Of a DNA stretch of 64,000 nucleotides, positions 60,644 to 64,000 are shown piece after piece. The position numbers were made by a program, and so were the translations under genes. The number at the start of each line of letters is the position of its first letter. Within the stretch, counting starts at the first letter, position 1. Where the stretch lies: the NCBI RefSeq assembly GCF_012396315.1, contig NZ_JAAXPF010000001.1, forward strand, positions 1-64,000, written 5' to 3'. The stretch comes from Corynebacterium mucifaciens (GTDB taxonomy: Bacteria > Actinomycetota > Actinomycetes > Mycobacteriales > Mycobacteriaceae). The notes beneath the pieces were generated by a model. That model did no database searches. It was not told the DNA's origin and saw nothing but the letters and a program-made list of their open reading frames with translations.

Positions 60644-61897
60644 ATGAGTGACCAGAACTACTTGGGGGAGACGTCCGCCTTCCCGGCGCATGATGGCCCC
60701 AGCAGCGTGTACCAAGTGCAGCCGGACCCGTCGGAGCAGCGGGGAAGCAAGCCGCAGAGCAAAGCACGCCTCGGCGGGCCCTTTGCTATCGCCTTGGTGA
60801 CTGCCTTGGTGGCCGGCGGCGGGGCGGGGTACTTCGCGGGCTCCGCCCAGTCGGACAACGAGGGTACGGCATCGCCCACCAGCGTCGCGTCTGATTCCGG
60901 GGCGGGAGACGGGGAGGCGTCGGAAGGCGAGCTGCGCAACCCGACGGTTGCGGACCCGTCTGAGGCGCCCGCCGGCTCTGTGGAGCAGGTGGCGGCTACC
61001 GTGCTGCCCGCGGTCGTCTCCATTGAGGTGGCCACCCCGCGCGGTACCGCTGAGGGGTCGGGCTCCATCATCTCTGCAGACGGCTACGTGCTGACGAACC
61101 ACCACGTCATCGCGGGCGCGGAGGAGCAGGGGTCCGAGATTCAGGTGTCGCTGAACGACGGCACCCGCCAGAGCGCGCAATTTGTCGCCTCCGACGTCAA
61201 CACTGATGTCGGCGTGATCAAGATTGACGGAGTGGATGACCTTCCCGTCATGCAGTTCGGTAACTCCGACGACCTGCGCGTGGGGCAAGAAGTCGTTGCG
61301 GTGGGCTCCCCATTGGGCCTTTCAGCAACGGTGACCAGCGGCATCGTCTCGGCCCTAAACCGCCCGGTCCGCGCCTCGCAGGGCGCCGGGGAAAGCTCCC
61401 TGATGGACGGCATCCAGACCGACGCCGCCATCAACCCCGGCAACTCCGGCGGACCCCTGGTGGACATGAACGGAAAGTTGGTGGGCATGAACTCCGCGAT
61501 CGCCTCACTGTCTTCCGGAGGCTTCGGTTCGACGGGCCAGGGCGGATCGATCGGCCTCGGGTTCGCGATCCCGTCCAACTTTGCCAAGCGCGTTGCGGAT
61601 CAGCTCATCGAGGGCGGCGAAGCGACCCAGCCGATGCTCGGTGTGCGGGTCAGCGTGGGGCAGAGCATCGGGGGTGGCGCGGTTGTCGCGGGGGTGGAGC
61701 CGGGCAGCCCCGGAGACCAGGCCGGGCTGCAGCCGGGCGACGTTATTACCCGCCTGAACGATCGCCCCATCGACTCTGCAGATGCGCTGATCGCGGCCAC
61801 CCGCTCGAAGGACTTCGGGGAGACCGTCACCCTGCAGGTGCAGCGCGGCGAGGACTCGCAACCGATTCCGGTAGAGGTGACCTTAAGTTCCGAGTAA
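60644..61897 (+). CDS. degP: membrane-anchored HtrA/DegP serine protease
   Basis: A 417-residue protease. A cytosolic tail of about 45 residues is followed by one membrane helix (about 46-66), a Ser/Glu-rich linker and a trypsin-like domain with the triad His in LTNHHVIAG, Asp in NTDVGVIKI and Ser in NPGNSGGPLV. One PDZ domain follows (PMLGVRVSVG; GLQPGDVITRLNDRPI). It degrades misfolded proteins outside the membrane under envelope stress. CATAAT lies 8 nt before the ATG, so it may be leaderless. In C. glutamicum I recall a two-component system gene pair directly upstream; none is here. Confidence 0.94.
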   Translation: MSDQNYLGETSAFPAHDGPSSVYQVQPDPSEQRGSKPQSKARLGGPFAIALVTALVAGGGAGYFAGSAQSDNEGTASPTSVASDSGAGDGEASEGELRNPTVADPSEAPAGSVEQVAATVLPAVVSIEVATPRGTAEGSGSIISADGYVLTNHHVIAGAEEQGSEIQVSLNDGTRQSAQFVASDVNTDVGVIKIDGVDDLPVMQFGNSDDLRVGQEVVAVGSPLGLSATVTSGIVSALNRPVRASQGAGESSLMDGIQTDAAINPGNSGGPLVDMNGKLVGMNSAIASLSSGGFGSTGQGGSIGLGFAIPSNFAKRVADQLIEGGEATQPMLGVRVSVGQSIGGGAVVAGVEPGSPGDQAGLQPGDVITRLNDRPIDSADALIAATRSKDFGETVTLQVQRGEDSQPIPVEVTLSSE

Positions 61898-61947
61898 CTT
61901 CTTACCTGTTCTATCCACCCCACTTTCGCAGAGGGAGTCTGATCACG

Positions 61948-62508
61948 ATGCCGGAATTGTTTGACTCGTTTGACACCACCGAGCCGGACGACGCCACCCT
62001 GCGCGCGTCCGAGCTGGAGGGCGACTCCCCGGCATCTCCGTGCGCGATCGTCGTGCTGGTGGGCGACCGCCGCTACGACGCTCCCGGAGACAACACCGAC
62101 GAAATGGTGGTGGAGCTGCTGCGCGAGGTCGGATTCCAGGTCGACGGCGTCGTCCGCGTGAAGTCGAAGAAGTCCGAGATCAGGAAGGCGATCGAGACCG
62201 GTGTGGTCGGCGGCGTCGACCTCGTGCTCACCCTCGGCGGCACTGGTGTAGGCCCCCGCGATAAGACGCCGGAGGCCACCCGCGCAGTCATTGACAAAGT
62301 TGTGCCGGGCGTGAGCCAGGCTATCCGTGCCTCAGGCCAGGCGTGCGGGGCCGTCGACGCGTGCACTTCCCGTGGCGTGTGCGGGGTGTCCGGCTCCACG
62401 GTGGTGGTGAACCTCGCGTCGAGCCGGCAGGCCATTCGCGACGGCGTGTCCACCGCCGCTCCGCTGGTCAGCCACATGATCAACGAGATCAACCAGTACT
62501 CCGTCTAG
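61948..62508 (+). CDS. mog: MogA/MoaB family molybdopterin protein
   Basis: A 186-residue protein of the MoaB/MogA fold. VVLVGDRRYDAPGDNTDEM and the hallmark GGTGVGPRDKTPEATRAVID bind molybdopterin; SGSTVVVNLASSRQA follows. MogA adenylylates molybdopterin before molybdenum insertion. An extra 30 acidic residues lie at the N-terminus. GAGGGAG lies 10 nt before the ATG. Confidence 0.92.
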   Translation: MPELFDSFDTTEPDDATLRASELEGDSPASPCAIVVLVGDRRYDAPGDNTDEMVVELLREVGFQVDGVVRVKSKKSEIRKAIETGVVGGVDLVLTLGGTGVGPRDKTPEATRAVIDKVVPGVSQAIRASGQACGAVDACTSRGVCGVSGSTVVVNLASSRQAIRDGVSTAAPLVSHMINEINQYSV

Positions 62509-62524
62509 CGCTGGGAGTAGGCAG

Positions 62525-62722
62525 ATGGCCAGGCAGCGGCGGCGCGCGGTGCGCACCGCAGACGTGGATTACGACAGGTCTGCAGATGTCGCCCCGCAGT
62601 GCAGGGCAGAGGAAAACCCGGCCTCCGACGCCGAGCGGGAAGTGCTCCTGGACGACGAAGAGCCGGGGTTGACTGGCCGCGATTTTTACGAGGCGGAGCG
62701 GCCGCCGCACTACGGGGATTAG
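62525..62722 (+). CDS. small acidic conserved hypothetical protein
   Basis: A 65-residue hydrophilic protein: a basic start (MARQRRRAVRTADVDYD) and an acidic, probably disordered remainder ending DFYEAERPPHYGD. It begins 16 nt after mog with GGGAG about 8 nt upstream, so it is likely translated from the same mRNA. Short proteins of this kind follow mog in related genomes as I recall; function unknown. Confidence 0.72.
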   Translation: MARQRRRAVRTADVDYDRSADVAPQCRAEENPASDAEREVLLDDEEPGLTGRDFYEAERPPHYGD

Positions 62723-62738
62723 CGGGAGCGGGGCTGCG

Positions 62739-63161
62739 TTACTGCAGGGGCCTTTCCGGGCGATTCTGCTGCTGCGCGGCGAGCAAGTCCCGGATCTCGG
62801 TGAGCAGCTCGGTGTCGGTGGGCGCCTGCTCCTCCGGGTCGATGCCCTTCCGGCGCTTCGTTGCCTCGTCGAGCTTGTTCATCGGAGCGACCAGCAGGAA
62901 GTAGATCACGGCTGCGATGAGTAGGAAGTTGATGATGGCCGTGAGCAACGCGCCGAAGTCGACGAAGGTGGCGTCGTTGCCTTCGCGGACGTGGAAGCCG
63001 AGGCCGGAGTAGTCCACGCCGCCGAGGGCAGCGAGAAGCGGGTTGATGATGGAGTCGGAGAACGCGGTGACGACGGCGGTGAACGCAGCGCCGATGACCA
63101 CGCCGACGGCAAGCTCGATGACGTTGCCGCGCATAATAAAGTCTTTAAAGCCCTGAAGCAT
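62739..63161 (-). CDS. mscL: large-conductance mechanosensitive channel MscL
   Basis: A 140-residue MscL. The N-terminal helix and pore-lining TM1 (MRGNVIELAVGVVIGAAF) and TM2 (about 68-90) are typical, as is the cytosolic bundle ending TELLTEIRDLLAAQ. It opens under membrane tension to release solutes on osmotic downshock. Confidence 0.97.
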   Translation of the reverse strand: MLQGFKDFIMRGNVIELAVGVVIGAAFTAVVTAFSDSIINPLLAALGGVDYSGLGFHVREGNDATFVDFGALLTAIINFLLIAAVIYFLLVAPMNKLDEATKRRKGIDPEEQAPTDTELLTEIRDLLAAQQQNRPERPLQ

Positions 63162-63179
63162 GAGGGAAACAGTATCCGT

Positions 63180-63794
63180 TCATGGACGGTTGCTCAATAC
63201 GAGCGTCAGCGGCTCCGACAGTGAGGCCGCCGCAACCGCGGCCGCTTGGTCTTGTTTCAATAGCACCAGCACCGCGTCGCCCTCCCCGGTTGTGACCACC
63301 CTTCCACCTGACGCAACCACCCGCGGACCCTGCCCAACCACGTCGACGCGCGCACCGTGATGCAGCATGGGCACGATGTCCGGCTCCGCCACGGGCACCG
63401 GCACCATAGAAAACGTCTCCCCGTCAGGCTCGTCCGCCGTGAGCAGCGCCGCGAGGTCGGGCCCAACCAGGCGCGCGGAGGTCACCACCTCACCACGGGC
63501 GGCAGCGGCTGCGAGCATCTGTCCCTCTGCCAGCGCCACCTCGCCCAGCGCGGTGTCGGGTACCGCTTCGGCCGGGAGGCGCCGCATCTCCACGTCCTCT
63601 GCTGTCAGCACCGTGCCCGGGGCGATATCGCGGGCGAAGGTGAGTGTGGGCGGGTCGGACCGTGAGGCGTCGACAAGCACCTGCGCGACCGCGGCGACAA
63701 CAAGGATCACGGCCGCGGCCCTGCGAATGAGCACCGAGCGGTGGTATCCGGGGGTGCGCAGCTGCTCCATGCGCGCGGAAATCTGCATGGGCAT
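63180..63794 (-). CDS. SAF-domain (CpaB/RcpC-like) anchored protein
   Basis: A 204-residue protein with one transmembrane helix (about 26-43) and a SAF domain (LTFARDIAPGTVLTAEDVEMRRLP in parts; GEVALAEGQMLAAAAARGE). The C-terminal part (VDVVGQGPRVVASGGRVV; VLVLLKQDQAAAVAAA) follows the RcpC/CpaB pattern. CpaB-like proteins assemble type IV/Flp pili, but no pilus genes lie nearby. Such a gene between mscL and fthC is also found in C. glutamicum. Start codons at 63794 and 63788 are equally plausible. Confidence 0.82.
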   Translation of the reverse strand: MPMQISARMEQLRTPGYHRSVLIRRAAAVILVVAAVAQVLVDASRSDPPTLTFARDIAPGTVLTAEDVEMRRLPAEAVPDTALGEVALAEGQMLAAAAARGEVVTSARLVGPDLAALLTADEPDGETFSMVPVPVAEPDIVPMLHHGARVDVVGQGPRVVASGGRVVTTGEGDAVLVLLKQDQAAAVAAASLSEPLTLVLSNRP

Positions 63795-63822
63795 AGGACG
63801 CGGATTTGCGCCCCGCGGTTCC

Positions 63823-64000
63823 CTAGATGCGGAAGAATCCTTGCGGGGTGATCACCGCGTCCACCGCTTGGTCGAATGCGTCGTGGGGCACCGCGTCCAC
63901 CACTTCCCAGTCGTAGACCACCGCCGCCACCGGCGCGTCCAACCCCGTCAGGGCGCGATCGTAGTATCCGGCGCCTTTGCCCAGACGCATGCCCTGTCTA
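63823..64000 (-). CDS. fthC: 5-formyltetrahydrofolate cyclo-ligase, C-terminal part
   Basis: The window ends inside this gene, so only about 59 C-terminal residues are seen. GMRLGKGAGYYDRAL is the ATP/folate-binding hallmark, followed by VVYDWEVVDAVPHDAFDQAV and VITPQGFFRI before the TAG. The enzyme turns 5-formyl- into 5,10-methenyl-tetrahydrofolate. It is upstream of the SAF gene on the same strand, with a 28-nt gap. Confidence 0.93.
   Translation of the reverse strand, partial: RQGMRLGKGAGYYDRALTGLDAPVAAVVYDWEVVDAVPHDAFDQAVDAVITPQGFFRI

Overview
The window looks like chromosomal DNA of a Corynebacterium species. It is high in G+C, and the order serC / gltA / fkpA / mctB-mctC, then csm-pcrA-M23 peptidases-perM-purN-purH-amtR, then C- type ribosomal genes-degP-mog-mscL-SAF protein-fthC matches what I remember of Corynebacterium glutamicum. 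Rpf1, SepH, AmtR, PerM and DUF3027/DUF2771 proteins also point to Corynebacteriales. No phage genes, insertion sequences or CRISPR arrays were seen.

Layout. 1-180: 3' end of a 5S rRNA and its terminator. 0.4-11 kb: membrane protein, XPB helicase, an orphan ParD-like antitoxin gene, a four-gene XRE-regulator/ABC-exporter operon with overlapping genes, a large FAD/Fe-S oxidase and a helicase-associated protein. 11-20 kb: a small inverted-repeat element, rpf1, cspB, a glutaminyl-cyclase-like lipoprotein with a DUF2771 protein, DUF3027, an NCS2 purine permease, an rRNA/tRNA methyltransferase, sepH and serC. 20-25.6 kb: gltA, fkpA, an aldo/keto reductase, the MctBC carboxylate transporter, a DoxX-like protein and tRNA-Arg(CCU). 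25.7-29.9 kb: a three-gene block (ggt-pgsB-pgsC) that looks like a compact poly-gamma-glutamate system. This is the most unusual part of the window, because PgsC is a fused tandem duplication and no PgsA/CapA gene is seen. 30-34.8 kb: phytoene-desaturase-like oxidoreductase, hemolysin III, then cysQ-thyA-folA-mycoredoxin. 34.8-46.3 kb: lhr, an HNH/DUF222 protein, nei2, dedA, a GCS2-type ligase, pgi and a monooxygenase. 46.4-57.5 kb: chorismate mutase, pcrA, two M23 peptidases, perM-purN-purH, two SxxK serine-hydrolase paralogues flanking a frameshifted membrane-protein gene, and amtR. 57.6-64 kb: six zinc-free ribosomal proteins around a decayed permease pseudogene, a HtrA protease, mog, mscL, a SAF protein and the 3' part of 5-formyltetrahydrofolate cyclo-ligase.

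How the genes work together. Most are housekeeping genes: folate and thymidylate (thyA, folA, fthC, purN, purH), central carbon (gltA, pgi, mctC), DNA repair (xpb, lhr, nei2, pcrA), cell-wall growth (rpf1, M23 peptidases, sepH, perM) and nitrogen control (amtR). A recurring signal is a TANNNT-like hexamer 6-8 nt upstream of a start codon (serC, cysQ, lhr, pcrA, purN, the FAD oxidase and others), which suggests many leaderless transcripts. All family assignments come from reading the protein sequences by eye; no database search was run.
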